Shown: positions 16,049-25,166, counted from the first letter of the stretch. The stretch is DNA of 64,000 bases from Candidatus Moranbacteria bacterium UBA4824 (GCA_002400405.1 DHFM01000046.1:15331-79330); one strand, 5' to 3'. Made by a program: numbers and translations. Notes: generated by a model from the letters alone, not told the origin.

Positions 16049-16906
16049 TTAATTTATCTCTTTAAAATCTCTATATGCTTTTTGCACTGCTTCATTGATA
16101 GAATTTTTTTCTTTTTTTATATCTTTTCTATTTTTTATTTTTCTAAGTAATACATAGAAAAAAATCCAAGGACGAAGATACGCCGGAGAATTTTTTTTGA
16201 AAAAAATCAGTCCTGACAACACCAACCAATAAATTTTATTAGTCTTTTTTTCTTGGCTTTTTTCAAGATGCCTAATTCGACTGCCCGCGCAAACTGCTAA
16301 TTTATATCCAACCCTCTTAACTCTAACACTGAAATCCGCGTCCTCCCAGTATAAAAAATAATCTTCATCTAACAAGCCTACCTTCCTAAAAACTTCTTTT
16401 CTAATTATCATCGCGCAACCCGTAATATAATCTGAATGAAAATAGTTTTCCTTTAGTTTATCTTTTTTATGCTCAGTTTTCATTTTAAACCAATTAATCT
16501 TTCCGCCCGAAAACCAGACATTCGAACTTTCTCCTTTTAAAATAATAGGACTAGCAATGCCAATTTTTTTGTCGTCCTCCATCATCTTAACTAATGGCCA
16601 AAGAAAATCTTTTTCGACTATTGTGTCGTAATTTAAAAGTAAAATGTAGTCCGCCGAGCGCTCCAACGCATACTCAATGCCAATATTATTCCCAGCGGAA
16701 AAACCAAGATTCTCACTGTTTTTTATGCAAACTATTTTAGGAAAAACTCTGCGAACTAATTCCAGAGAGCCATCCTTGGAATTGTTATCCACTAAAACTA
16801 TTTCAAAATTAGGATAATCCACCTGAAAAACACTGGCGAGTGTTTTTCTTAAAAATTCTTGCCCGTTATAATTTAGAATTATTATAAAAACTTTTGGTGT
16901 GCTCAT
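16049..16906 (-). CDS. Family 2 glycosyltransferase
   Basis: A 285-residue GT2 enzyme with KVFIIILNYNGQEFLRKTL at the N-terminus, VDNNSKDGS, GFSAGNNIGIEYAL, the LLNYDT metal-binding region and GLLDEDYFLYWEDADFSVRVKR. The C-terminal 70 residues are basic with one short hydrophobic patch. It shares an operon with the second GT2 and the flippase (gaps of 3-6 bases). Probable role: adding a sugar to a lipid-linked oligosaccharide. Confidence 0.92.
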   Translation of the reverse strand: MSTPKVFIIILNYNGQEFLRKTLASVFQVDYPNFEIVLVDNNSKDGSLELVRRVFPKIVCIKNSENLGFSAGNNIGIEYALERSADYILLLNYDTIVEKDFLWPLVKMMEDDKKIGIASPIILKGESSNVWFSGGKINWFKMKTEHKKDKLKENYFHSDYITGCAMIIRKEVFRKVGLLDEDYFLYWEDADFSVRVKRVGYKLAVCAGSRIRHLEKSQEKKTNKIYWLVLSGLIFFKKNSPAYLRPWIFFYVLLRKIKNRKDIKKEKNSINEAVQKAYRDFKEIN

Positions 16907-16909
16907 TTA

Positions 16910-18325
16910 TTATTTTTTACTGATTATACTGGCAATTTCCTCAATCTTAACTGCTTTAAATAACCAGATAAAAAGAATATAGACGGCTGTTGCTGAAAAA
17001 GCTAATAGAAAAAAATTGATCTTGGAAAAAATGAAAAAATAAATTGCCATAATAATTCCGGAAAAAACAATCGCCCAAAACTTTTCCACTTTTGGAAAAT
17101 ATTTTAAATCCTTAATTATCACATACAAAGTAGCCAGCGTTACAAAAAGCTCCGTCCCAACAGAAATTAAAGCTGAGGCCATATAGGAAAACATTGGGAT
17201 AAAAATTAGATTAGCGCTCACATTAAAAATCGCCGCTATCGCCATAATAATCATTAATTTTTTTTGCTTATTACCGGAAATTAAAACAATATTAAAAAGA
17301 TTACTAAAAAATATACAGCTCAAGGAAAAAACAAGGATTTGAAGAACCGTACTGGATGCAGAAAACCCCTTCCCACCAATAAGTTCTACAATACCATCAG
17401 CAAGAAACATCGTTCCTACTATGAGAGGAATAACAAATAACCAAAAAACCTTGAAAGTCTTATTGGAGATATCCCAGAAACGCTTTCTGTCCGAAAAAAT
17501 ATTTTTTGATATAATTGGAAAAACCAATCCTACAATCATCGCCGGAAAGAAAGTGATATTTTCAATTACCTTGTAGGCTACGTTATATACTCCCACTTCT
17601 GCGCCAGTTTTCAAAACAGACAAAAGGATTGTATCTATTTTAAAGTAAATAAAACTAATGATTGCCGCAATTCCCAATGGATAAGACTCTTTTATGAATT
17701 TTTTCCAATAAGCTGTATCGAATTTCAAAGAAAAAGAAATATATTTTTTAGAAAAAAAGTATATTAAAGAAAAACTAATTATCATATTAATAAGAAGCGA
17801 AACAATTATCCAAAGAAAGCTTAGGTTAAACTTTATAGCAAAAAAAATAAACAGCACCTGAATAACTTTTCCGGTTAATTCGGAAATTGCCACTCGGTCC
17901 ATAGCTAGATTTTTTTGAAATACCCCATTTAATACTTGATAGGAGGAAGAAAAAAGGAAAGCCAAGGCCACTATCATAATTGCTTGTTTAACTTCCGTTG
18001 GATATGGAAAGAAAAAAACAATTATCGGCGATAATAACAAAACAATACTTGAAATAATTATACGTAAAGTAAAAATATTACCAATTATTTTCTTTTCATC
18101 AGCTCCTTCGCGAGAAATCTCCCGAGTAACTGTAGAATAAAGCCCAAGATCAGCAATGGCGGTGAAAAAAGATAAAAACGCCAACACTGTGGCGTAATTT
18201 CCAAATCCAACCTGTCCTAAATATCGAGTAATAAGCCCGATTGAAACTAAAGCTAAAATAGTTGAAAGAATTTTAGAAAAACTGCTAACTAAAACATTGT
18301 ACGCGATTTTTCTTGCAATAACCAT
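16910..18325 (-). CDS. Oligosaccharide flippase (Wzx/MATE-like polysaccharide transporter)
   Basis: A 471-residue protein with about 12-14 hydrophobic segments and the polysaccharide-biosynthesis-protein N-terminus (YLGQVGFGNYATVLAFLSFF, DLGLYSTVTREISRE). It would move lipid-linked glycan across the membrane for the polymerase/ligase pair in the same operon. It is the first gene of the minus-strand block; a short direct-repeat element (18329-18370) lies immediately upstream of its ATG. Confidence 0.92.
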   Translation of the reverse strand: MVIARKIAYNVLVSSFSKILSTILALVSIGLITRYLGQVGFGNYATVLAFLSFFTAIADLGLYSTVTREISREGADEKKIIGNIFTLRIIISSIVLLLSPIIVFFFPYPTEVKQAIMIVALAFLFSSSYQVLNGVFQKNLAMDRVAISELTGKVIQVLFIFFAIKFNLSFLWIIVSLLINMIISFSLIYFFSKKYISFSLKFDTAYWKKFIKESYPLGIAAIISFIYFKIDTILLSVLKTGAEVGVYNVAYKVIENITFFPAMIVGLVFPIISKNIFSDRKRFWDISNKTFKVFWLFVIPLIVGTMFLADGIVELIGGKGFSASSTVLQILVFSLSCIFFSNLFNIVLISGNKQKKLMIIMAIAAIFNVSANLIFIPMFSYMASALISVGTELFVTLATLYVIIKDLKYFPKVEKFWAIVFSGIIMAIYFFIFSKINFFLLAFSATAVYILFIWLFKAVKIEEIASIISKK

Positions 18326-18328
18326 ACA

Positions 18329-18370
18329 CTTACGAATTACGAATTAGTACGAATGTACGAATTACGAATA
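18329..18370. repeat. ACGAATTACGAATTAGTACGAATGTACGAAT repeat, copy 1
   Basis: A short internally repetitive sequence directly upstream of the flippase start. An almost identical sequence sits at 48760-48793, directly upstream of the double PilB gene. Both host genes are on the minus strand, so the element has the same orientation relative to translation. Confidence 0.8.
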
Positions 18371-18380
18371 ATACACATTA

Positions 18381-18473
18381 CAGGTTCAGGCGTCTCGCCT
18401 GAATCGCATAGCTCTTACTAATAAAATTATTTTTTCAGAAACATCACGGTTCAATCGAGACGACTGAACCTGC
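18381..18473. repeat. Paired-palindrome element, right copy (inverted relative to 12613-12700)
   Basis: It contains ggttcaggcgtctcgcctga and ggttcaatcgagacgactga. It aligns as reverse complement with the element at 12613-12700 at both palindromes, while the spacer sequences are diverged. Confidence 0.8.
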
Positions 18474-18519
18474 ATAATAATTCGAGTTAATTTCGAAAAA
18501 AATAATTCTTTAATCGGCG

Positions 18520-19008
18520 CTAAGCCAAGTTAGCTGGCTTAATTACCACCCGCCTATCTTCTCCTTCGCCGATACTTTCAGTTTGAATTTGATCATTTTT
18601 AGCCAGTTCCATATGCACAAGCCTTCTTTCATAGGGCGACATTGGTCGCATCACGATTGCACGTCCTTCGCGAAGAGCTGTTTCGGACATATTTTTTGCC
18701 AGAGCAAAAACAGATTCATTTTTTTCTTGTCGATAAGAATTAACATCTAAGGTAAAATTGGCTTTGTTTTCCGTTTTTCCACGAAAAATTATTCTGGCCA
18801 TATGTTGCAAGGCCTGAAGATTCACTCCATATTGTCCGATTAGATAACTTGATTCTTCTGTTTTAATATTAAAAACTAATTCTTCCTGCTCTTGATTTTG
18901 GGTTTCTATAATCTCAACCTCACAAGAAAATCCCATTTTTAAAACTAATTCTTCAATAGCTTTTTTTATCTCTTCTTTTATTTCTGGCGTTATATTCTCG
19001 TTTTCCAT
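18520..19008 (-). CDS. khpB: KhpB/Jag RNA-binding protein (KH and R3H domains)
   Basis: A 162-residue protein. Residues 1-75 form the Jag/KH-II part (ELVLKMGFSCEVEIIE, YLIGQYGVNLQALQHM with the GxxG-like loop GQYG), and residues 95-160 the R3H domain (SPYERRLVHMELAK, TESIGEGEDRRVVI). KhpB proteins bind RNA and influence cell division and envelope genes. The usual extra N-terminal Jag_N domain is absent. It follows yidC in the conserved rpmH-rnpA-yidC-jag order beside the origin. Confidence 0.93.
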   Translation of the reverse strand: MENENITPEIKEEIKKAIEELVLKMGFSCEVEIIETQNQEQEELVFNIKTEESSYLIGQYGVNLQALQHMARIIFRGKTENKANFTLDVNSYRQEKNESVFALAKNMSETALREGRAIVMRPMSPYERRLVHMELAKNDQIQTESIGEGEDRRVVIKPANLA

Positions 19009-19022
19009 ATTATTTAAAAATA

Positions 19023-19784
19023 TTAACTATTAGTCTTTTCTTTTTCTAATACTTTCGTCTGCTGAATTATAGCAAAAATCGTTGAAACAAGCCAATAGAG
19101 AGCCAGGCCGGCCGGAAATTTTATCCCAATAAACAAGGTCAGAATCGGCCCAAGATACATCATTTGTTTTGACATTATCTGCGACATATCCGGCTGAGCA
19201 TTTTTATTTTGCACAGCCATCTTAGGTATCATCATCTTTATTTGCACATATTGAGCCAGAGCTGCCAAAACAATAAGAATTATTTGAGGAACAACTCTAA
19301 TATTTAACTGACTAAAGTCAATAGTTTTGGAAAGATCAATAATTCCCAAGAAATATTGATTAATTTGTCCTGGGTTTGAAATAAATGAATATAATTCTTT
19401 TGGATCTACCAGTAATCCTGCCTTAGAAATATTAAATAATACTTGGTAGATAGCAATTAGAAAAATAAGTTGGAAAATTGTGGGCAAGCAACCAGAAAAA
19501 GGGTTAGTTTTATTTGTTTTATAAAATTCCATCAAGGCTCGGCTTTGCTTTTCCTTATCATTTTTATGTTTTTCTTGAATTTCCTTGATTTTTGGTTGCA
19601 TTTCCTGCATTTTTTTCTGCGACTGAATTTGCTTTTTACTCAGTGGGATTAAAAGAAACTTCAAAACCAAAGTCACCACAATGATCGCTATGCCGAAATC
19701 ATGTAGTGGGATAATATTATAAATAAAGATAAGAAAGTTATAAATTGGCCTATAAACAGTTTCCCCAAATAAAAAAGATATCAT
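19023..19784 (-). CDS. yidC: YidC/Oxa1 membrane protein insertase
   Basis: A 253-residue insertase of the short Gram-positive-like form: five hydrophobic segments, a charged hairpin after the first (SKKQIQSQKKMQEMQPKIKE), and the conserved FSGCLPTIFQLIFLIAIYQV and FPAGLALYWLVSTIFAIIQQ regions. It inserts and folds membrane proteins with or without the Sec translocon. The periplasmic P1 domain of Gram-negative YidC is absent. It is cotranscribed with rnpA upstream (18-base gap or more) and khpB downstream. Confidence 0.95.
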   Translation of the reverse strand: MISFLFGETVYRPIYNFLIFIYNIIPLHDFGIAIIVVTLVLKFLLIPLSKKQIQSQKKMQEMQPKIKEIQEKHKNDKEKQSRALMEFYKTNKTNPFSGCLPTIFQLIFLIAIYQVLFNISKAGLLVDPKELYSFISNPGQINQYFLGIIDLSKTIDFSQLNIRVVPQIILIVLAALAQYVQIKMMIPKMAVQNKNAQPDMSQIMSKQMMYLGPILTLFIGIKFPAGLALYWLVSTIFAIIQQTKVLEKEKTNS

Positions 19785-19802
19785 ATATACTGTGCAAATT
19801 AA

Positions 19803-20144
19803 TTATATTAGTTTTGCTTTTTTTAATACTTCCAAAAGACTGTTTTTCAACTCTTGACTGGAAAATTCTTTTTTAGTCTTTTTTTTCACAGAAATCACCG
19901 CGTCATAACCTTTTTTGATATTTTTTATCTCTTTTCTGACTATTTCTCGTAATTGACGCTTTATTCTGTTTCTTACTACAGCCTTAGGGGAGAATTTAAT
20001 TCCAATAGAAAAGCCTATTCGGGTTTTTTTAAGATTATTCTCCCTTATTTTCAAAAAAATATCCTCGGAAGAAAAAGAACCGCCAAAGCGATAGACTAAT
20101 TCAAAATCTTTTGCTTCTAAGAGTCTGTTTTCAACAGGAAGCAT
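19803..20144 (-). CDS. rnpA: Ribonuclease P protein component
   Basis: A 113-residue basic protein that helps the catalytic RNA of RNase P mature tRNA 5' ends. It carries LEAKDFELVYRFGG at the start and the RNR-type motif KAVVRNRIKRQLREIVR. I chose ATG 20144, 4 bases after the rpmH stop, giving the usual family length. An alternative ATG at 20207 would add 21 residues and overlap rpmH by 59 bases, an arrangement known in some bacteria, so it is not excluded. The RNase P RNA gene itself is not seen in this window. Confidence 0.93.
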   Translation of the reverse strand: MLPVENRLLEAKDFELVYRFGGSFSSEDIFLKIRENNLKKTRIGFSIGIKFSPKAVVRNRIKRQLREIVRKEIKNIKKGYDAVISVKKKTKKEFSSQELKNSLLEVLKKAKLI

Positions 20145-20148
20145 AAAT

Positions 20149-20283
20149 TTATACTGATAGTTTTTTTCGACCAGCCTGTCTTCTTCTTTTGAGGACAGCT
20201 TTCCCATTTTTAGTGCTGTTTCTTTCGATAAAACCGTGTCTTTTTTTTCTTCGACCTGCTTTTGGTTGGTATGTTACGCTCAT
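20149..20283 (-). CDS. rpmH: 50S ribosomal protein L34
   Basis: A 44-residue basic protein with the L34 signature: [15 protein letters not shown], then [24 protein letters not shown]. Start ATG 20283 is fixed by the conserved N-terminus; the longer frame to 20340 would be leader. It stands divergently to dnaA, as in most bacteria, and heads the rpmH-rnpA-yidC-khpB operon. Confidence 0.97.
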   Translation of the reverse strand: MSVTYQPKAGRRKKRHGFIERNSTKNGKAVLKRRRQAGRKKLSV

Positions 20284-20311
20284 TTTATTATTATTAGTTA
20301 ATTCAATTAAA

Positions 20312-20340
20312 ATTCTAACAGTTAAAAGACTATAAGTCAA
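20312..20340 (-). promoter_or_regulatory. Sigma70-type promoter of the rpmH operon
   Basis: On the minus strand TTGACT (20340-20335), 17 bases, then TAGAAT (20317-20312). It lies about 30 bases before the rpmH ATG. Confidence 0.7.
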
Positions 20341-20398
20341 TCTATTTATCCCACCCCTATTTACATTTTTTTTGTTTTATATTATATGTTAATTATAG

Positions 20399-20430
20399 TC
20401 ATCCACAGTTTGTCAACATCTTTATCCACT
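20399..20430. promoter_or_regulatory. DnaA-box-like sites upstream of dnaA
   Basis: ttatccact at 20422-20430 and tcatccaca at 20399-20407, each one base or so from the TTATCCACA consensus, lie in the rpmH-dnaA gap. They suggest DnaA autoregulation or an upstream part of the origin. Confidence 0.55.
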
Positions 20431-20506
20431 TTTTCCCTTAGACTAGCTTTTGTGACTATGTTATACTTTTTTTAGTGAAACTTTCTTTATTAATTTAATT
20501 AAAAAA

Positions 20507-21883
20507 ATGACCAACGAGGAACTTTGGCAAACAGCCCTTGGAGAAATAGAGCTTTCTATTTCTAAGGCTAATTTTATCACTTGGTTTAAAAACACCTCTA
20601 TTCTTTCCCTTAAGGACGGCCATGTAGTTATTGGTGTTCCTAATGGTTTTGCCAAAGAATGGCTAGAAAACAAATACGATCTCTATATTTTACGCGCCCT
20701 AAAAAATATTCAGGGTGATATCAAGTCTGTTTCTTGTATAATTTCCTCCGAACAAATTCAAAATTTTCCACAAACCACTAAGGAAATCACCGTGGATGCA
20801 GTGCAAGCGCCAAAAAAATCAACTGTTTTTTATGAAAAAAAGCCTCTGATAAGCCAAGAAAATAATTTAAATCAAAAATATACCTTTGAAAATTTTGTTA
20901 TCGGGGGTAGTAATGAACTAGCTCGCGCCGCTTGCTATGCTGTCTCAAAAAGCCTTGGTAATGTCTATAATCCGCTATTTATCTATGGTGGAGTAGGATT
21001 AGGAAAAACTCACCTCATTCAATCTATTGGCAATGAAGCCCTAAAAATAAACCCTCAAACTCGAGTGAAATATATTTCTTCTGAAAGATTTACCAGTGAT
21101 TTGATAAATTCGATAAAAACTCAAAAAATTCAAGAATTTAAAGAATATTATCAAAAAATAGACCTACTTATTATTGATGATATTCAATTTATCTCAGGAA
21201 AAGAGAAGACTCAAGAGGAGTTTTTCCATATTTTCAATTATCTCTACCAACTTAATAAACAAATAGTCCTTTCTAGTGATCGTGCCCCAAAAGCCATTCA
21301 AATTCTTGAAGAGAGACTACGCTCACGCTTTGAAGGAGGGATGATTGCTGATGTTTCTAAGCCCGATCTTGAAACAAGACTTGCTATTCTTAAGATAAAA
21401 GCCGCCCAAAATAGAGTAGAGATCACTGAAGAAGCCCTGGAATTTATCGCTACTAACATTAAAAATAATATACGCGAGCTTGAAGGAGCCTTAAATAGAG
21501 TATCCGTGAGTGCCCAACTTACTAAAAAATCTCTAGATTCAGCTTATACAAAGCAAATTTTATCCGATATTATCTCAAGTGGCAAGAAAAAAGGAGTTAA
21601 TTATAAACATATACTAAAGGCCGTTTCTGATTTTTATGAAATATCTCCCGCTGATTTAGTAGCTAAAAACAGAAAAAGAGAGGTAGTAAAACCCCGTCAA
21701 ATAGCGATGTTTCTTATGAGAACTGAACTTTCTTTCTCTTACCCAGGAATTGGCGATAAATTAGGTGGGCGAGATCATACTACCGCTATTCATGCTTATG
21801 AGAAAATTTCTGAAGCTCTAAAATTTGATGAAAGGCTCAATGAAGAATTAGTTCAAATTAAAGATATTCTACACACTATATAG
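20507..21883 (+). CDS. dnaA: Chromosomal replication initiator DnaA
   Basis: A 458-residue AAA+ initiator. Domain I (residues 1-85, LWQTALGEIELSISKANFITWFKNT), a variable linker, AAA+ core with Walker A GGVGLGKTH at about residues 163-171 and Walker B LLIIDDIQF, sensor region LSSDRAPKAI, and the C-terminal DNA-binding domain with the signature LGGRDHTTAIHAYEKI. It binds DnaA boxes and opens the origin. The neighbours rpmH (divergent) and dnaN (downstream) are the classical origin set. Confidence 0.98.
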   Translation: MTNEELWQTALGEIELSISKANFITWFKNTSILSLKDGHVVIGVPNGFAKEWLENKYDLYILRALKNIQGDIKSVSCIISSEQIQNFPQTTKEITVDAVQAPKKSTVFYEKKPLISQENNLNQKYTFENFVIGGSNELARAACYAVSKSLGNVYNPLFIYGGVGLGKTHLIQSIGNEALKINPQTRVKYISSERFTSDLINSIKTQKIQEFKEYYQKIDLLIIDDIQFISGKEKTQEEFFHIFNYLYQLNKQIVLSSDRAPKAIQILEERLRSRFEGGMIADVSKPDLETRLAILKIKAAQNRVEITEEALEFIATNIKNNIRELEGALNRVSVSAQLTKKSLDSAYTKQILSDIISSGKKKGVNYKHILKAVSDFYEISPADLVAKNRKREVVKPRQIAMFLMRTELSFSYPGIGDKLGGRDHTTAIHAYEKISEALKFDERLNEELVQIKDILHTI

Positions 21884-21901
21884 TTAATTTCCTGCATAAC
21901 C

Positions 21902-22100
21902 TGTGGATAAATATACTATAAACATCCTTATAACTATGTGCCTAGAATATTAAGAATCCTGTTTTTAATCTGAAATATTTCTAAAATATATTTTTATTAA
22001 ATAAATTATACCCCCTATAAAACACTCCATAAAAACACTTATCCAGTTATTATCCACACATATTTAGTTTTATATAAAGCAAAAAACAAGCTTATCCACT
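21902..22100. other. Probable replication origin (oriC)
   Basis: The 287-base gap between dnaA and dnaN has no ORF. It contains TGTGGATAA (21902-21910, perfect DnaA box on the minus strand), TTATCCAGT (22039-22047), TTATCCACA (22050-22058, perfect) and TTATCCACT (22092-22100), together with very AT-rich tracts, notably 21960-22020 and 22100-22165, that could unwind. Two boxes are only 2 bases apart. Position and box content both fit oriC. Confidence 0.75.
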
Positions 22101-22170
22101 ATTATTTTACTCTCTAATAATAGTAATAACATTATATTATTAATAATAAATTAAATACTAAATAAAAAAT

Positions 22171-23328
22171 ATGAAATTAATTTGTACAGGAGAAAATTTA
22201 AAGAAAGCAGTTTTTAATTGTGAAAGAGTAGTTTCAAAGAAAAATACTCTTCCTATACTAAATAATATTCTTTTTGAAACAGAAAAAGGAGGGTTAAAAT
22301 TATCTGCGACTAATTTAGAAATTGGAGTTTCTTCTAAAATTGGAGCAAAAATAGAAAAAGAAGGGCGAATAACTATTCCCGCAAAACTAATTAGTAATTT
22401 TTCTAATAATCTTTCGGGTAATGAAAATATCTCCCTTGAACTTGTAGATAATAATTTAAAAATAAAAAGTGGGATAAATAAAGCTATAATAAAAGGAATT
22501 TCTGCAGAAGATTTTCCTCTTTTACCTCTTCGAAAAACCGAATATCTATTAGATATACCTATATTAAATTTAAAAATGGCTATTTTAAAAGTTATGCCAG
22601 CAGTAGCTTTTAATGAATCACGTCAAGAACTTACCGGAATTAATCTTATTTTAAGAGAAAAAGAACTCATTTTTGCTGCTACAGATAGTTTTCGTCTTTC
22701 AGAATGTCAGATTAAGTTAAATGAAATTGATAAAAATATTGAAAATTACAATATTTTTATTGAAAAAAATGAAAATGTTATTATTCCCGCAAATGTTTTA
22801 GTGGAGTTAAATCGGATATTAGCGTCGGATGCAAATAATAAAGTAAAAATAACTATTGAAGAGGGACAAATATTTTTTGAAGTAGATGGTATTAAATTAG
22901 TCTCACGGCTTATAAATGGGAAATATCCTGAATATAAACATATAATGCCGGCGGAATATAAAACGAGAATAGTGGGAGAAAAACAGATTTTGCAAAATGC
23001 TATTAGGATGGCAAGTGTTTTTTCCTTAAGTGGATCAAATGAGATAACGCTCAAAATTAACCAAGAAGAAGGAAAAATTTTTATACTATCTTCCAGTGCT
23101 GAAGTTGGGGAAAACTCAACTGAACTTAAATTTGACATTACAGGACCATCTCAGGAAGTTGTTTTTAATGCTAAATATCTTTTAGATGGAATTAATGCTA
23201 CTACCACTTCCCAAGTGGCAATTTTGCTAAACAGCGAAGCTACGCCTGTGGCAGTTCGTGAAATAAATGAAAAATCCGGAGAGGTTTTGGAAGATTTTAC
23301 CTATATTGTGATGCCGATAAAAAACTAA
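22171..23328 (+). CDS. dnaN: DNA polymerase III beta sliding clamp
   Basis: A 385-residue clamp of usual length with three repeated clamp domains: MKLICTGENLKKAVFNCERVVSKKNTLPIL, then ISAEDFPLLP and FNESRQELTGINLILREKELIFAATDSFRLS, then the third domain ending in YIVMPIKN (the canonical ending is MPMRL). It forms a ring on DNA for polymerase III and repair enzymes. It follows the putative origin and is probably transcribed with dnaA or from its own AT-rich promoter region. Confidence 0.97.
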   Translation: MKLICTGENLKKAVFNCERVVSKKNTLPILNNILFETEKGGLKLSATNLEIGVSSKIGAKIEKEGRITIPAKLISNFSNNLSGNENISLELVDNNLKIKSGINKAIIKGISAEDFPLLPLRKTEYLLDIPILNLKMAILKVMPAVAFNESRQELTGINLILREKELIFAATDSFRLSECQIKLNEIDKNIENYNIFIEKNENVIIPANVLVELNRILASDANNKVKITIEEGQIFFEVDGIKLVSRLINGKYPEYKHIMPAEYKTRIVGEKQILQNAIRMASVFSLSGSNEITLKINQEEGKIFILSSSAEVGENSTELKFDITGPSQEVVFNAKYLLDGINATTTSQVAILLNSEATPVAVREINEKSGEVLEDFTYIVMPIKN

Positions 23329-23329
23329 A

Positions 23330-23361
23330 AACATGAAACATATAGCATGAAACATGAAACA
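23330..23361. repeat. ATGAAACATGAAAC-type repeat across the trxB start
   Basis: Several copies of the 7-8-base unit (c)atgaaa(c) overlap the end of the dnaN-trxB gap and the first codons of trxB (MKHETEG). The same unit forms larger blocks at 40584-40667, 50820-50893, 61166-61240 and 62603-62637. Confidence 0.7.
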
Positions 23362-24294
23362 GAAGGTAAAATTCTTGATTTAATAATAATTGGTGCGGGG
23401 CCGGCGGGGCTTAGTGCTTCAATTTATGCTTCGCGTTATGGAGTGCAACATAAAATTGTGGGCGCGCTTTTAGGTGGACAAATTAGTGAGACACATAAAA
23501 TTGACAATTATCCAGGAATGGAAGATATGAGCGGATTTGAATTTAGTCAAAAATGGGGAAATCACGCTAAAAAATATGGGGTGGAAATTTTGCCAAACAT
23601 GGTGGAAAAAATAAACAAAGAAGAGGATACTTTTTCTATAACTCTCGCGGATAAAAATATTTTGCGCTCAAAAACAATTCTTTTGGCTACTGGGACAAAA
23701 AAAAGAAAATTAAATATTATTGGCGAAAAAGAATTTATTGGAAAAGGTGTGTCATATTGCGCTACTTGTGATGGATTTTTTTATAAAAATAAAATCGTGG
23801 GCGTAATTGGTGGATCAGATAGCGCGGCGACCGCTACATTATATCTAGCGGATTTAGCGCAGAAAGTTTATTTAATTTATCGAAAAGCTGAATTACGTGC
23901 TGAACCATTTTGGGTAAATTTAATTTTAAAAAATCCAAAAATAGAAGTGCTTTATGAAATAAATGTGGTGGAAATTTTAGGCCAACAAAAATTGGAAAAA
24001 GTAAAACTAGACCGAGAATATAAAAACTCAAAAGAGCTAAATTTGGATGGACTTTTTATCGAAGCTGGCTCAGATCCGGCGACGGAATATTTTAGTGAAC
24101 TAAGAATTGAATTAGATGAAAGCGGTTATATTAAAATTCAAAAAAATGGTGCGACAAATGTGGCAGGAGTTTTTTCAGCCGGCGACATCACAGATGGTTC
24201 CGACAAATTCCGCCAAGTCATCACCGCTGCTTCCGAGGGTGCAATCTCCGCGCGCGCTATTTATGATTTTCTTAAGAAAAATAAAATGCAATAA
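23347..24294 (+). CDS. trxB: Thioredoxin-disulfide reductase
   Basis: A 315-residue FAD/NADPH flavoenzyme. FAD-binding GAGPAGLSASIYASRYG near the N-terminus, redox-active Cys pair in CATCDGFFY (about residues 138-146), NADPH-binding GVIGGSDSAATATLYL, and the C-terminal FAD region FSAGDITDGSDKFRQVITAASEG. It reduces thioredoxin. The first codons come from the ATGAAAC repeat, so a start slightly downstream is possible, but no other in-frame ATG precedes the FAD motif. The NADPH motif has Ser-Asp in place of the usual Gly-Asp-Ser order (GGSDSA versus GGGDSA). Confidence 0.95.
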   Translation: MKHETEGKILDLIIIGAGPAGLSASIYASRYGVQHKIVGALLGGQISETHKIDNYPGMEDMSGFEFSQKWGNHAKKYGVEILPNMVEKINKEEDTFSITLADKNILRSKTILLATGTKKRKLNIIGEKEFIGKGVSYCATCDGFFYKNKIVGVIGGSDSAATATLYLADLAQKVYLIYRKAELRAEPFWVNLILKNPKIEVLYEINVVEILGQQKLEKVKLDREYKNSKELNLDGLFIEAGSDPATEYFSELRIELDESGYIKIQKNGATNVAGVFSAGDITDGSDKFRQVITAASEGAISARAIYDFLKKNKMQ

Positions 24295-24301
24295 AATTTT
24301 T

Positions 24302-24345
24302 ATGATGCAATATTATTAACAAAAATGTTAACAATTATGCATCAT
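24302..24345. terminator. Nested inverted repeat after trxB
   Basis: Outer arms atgatgca/tgcatcat and inner arms ttaac/gttaa form a long AT-rich hairpin just after the trxB stop. There is no strong T-run, so it is a weak terminator or a regulatory/repeat structure. The remaining gap to the AbiE promoter (24346-24471) shows nothing else. Confidence 0.4.
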
Positions 24346-24471
24346 TAAAATAATTTGCAATAATCAATATTATATACACATAGAAAGTGGTTATGGGGTT
24401 TGAATATTTTTTTGATTTTTTCTTCGTATAGAAGTTATTGGCTTAATTGAGCCTGTTTTGATGAAAAAAGA

Positions 24472-24527
24472 TTGACAAAAAAGTTGGTGTTTGATATAAT
24501 AATGTCATAAATCATAAAAATTTATGA
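24472..24527 (+). promoter_or_regulatory. Consensus sigma70 promoter and operator-like palindrome of the AbiE operon
   Basis: TTGACA (24472-24477), 17 bases, TATAAT (24495-24500): a perfect consensus. Just downstream lies an inverted repeat tcataaa/tttatga (24512-24527), a plausible site for autorepression by the AbiEi antitoxin, which in known systems binds inverted repeats in its own promoter. Confidence 0.8.
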
Positions 24528-24536
24528 ATTACGACA

Positions 24537-25166
24537 ATGAATTATATTGAATTTAGGCAAAAAATGGAGGAATTTCCGCTTTTTAGCACAAAAGAATTGC
24601 GATTAATTTTGGGAGCTGAATTTAAGCGGTCATTTCTGAATAATCTGGAAAATTGGAAGAAAAAAGAGTATCTTTTGCAACTCAGAAAAGGCTTATATTT
24701 ACTGGGTTATCTAAAACATGCAGTCGATCCAATGATTTTGGCTTCAAAGATTTATGCGCCTTCCTATGTGAGCCTAGAAACGGCCTTGGGGTATTATGGA
24801 ATTATTCCAGAAGCGGTTTTCACCACCACCTGCGTGACCAGTCGAGAAACAAAAGATTTTTTCAATGATTTTGGAAAATTTACTTTTCGCAAAATTAAAA
24901 AAACAGCTTTTGGTGGATATGAAACAATTCAAAAAAGAGAATTCGGAATTTCATTTAATTTGGCTTTGCCGGAAAAGGCCTTGGTGGATTTTTTTTATCT
25001 GAATAAGAATATTTTAGATGGTAGTCAGCTTCAATTTGAGAGTTATCGATTCAGTGATGATTTTAGATATGATAAAAATAAACTGATGAGATTTGCCAAA
25101 GCTTTTGAGAATAAAAAAGTTTTGGAATTAACTAATAATTTTATTAAATTTTATGTTGCCGGATAA
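24537..25166 (+). CDS. abiEi: AbiEi-type antitoxin/transcriptional regulator
   Basis: A 209-residue protein. An N-terminal winged-helix region (STKELRLILGAEFKRSFLNNL, then LLQLRKGLYLLG) is followed by the AbiEi core with SYVSLETALGYYGIIPEAV and the PEKALVDFFYL motif. In type IV AbiE systems this protein represses the operon and counteracts the nucleotidyltransferase toxin. It overlaps the toxin gene by 14 bases. A strong promoter with an inverted repeat precedes it. Confidence 0.88.
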   Translation: MNYIEFRQKMEEFPLFSTKELRLILGAEFKRSFLNNLENWKKKEYLLQLRKGLYLLGYLKHAVDPMILASKIYAPSYVSLETALGYYGIIPEAVFTTTCVTSRETKDFFNDFGKFTFRKIKKTAFGGYETIQKREFGISFNLALPEKALVDFFYLNKNILDGSQLQFESYRFSDDFRYDKNKLMRFAKAFENKKVLELTNNFIKFYVAG

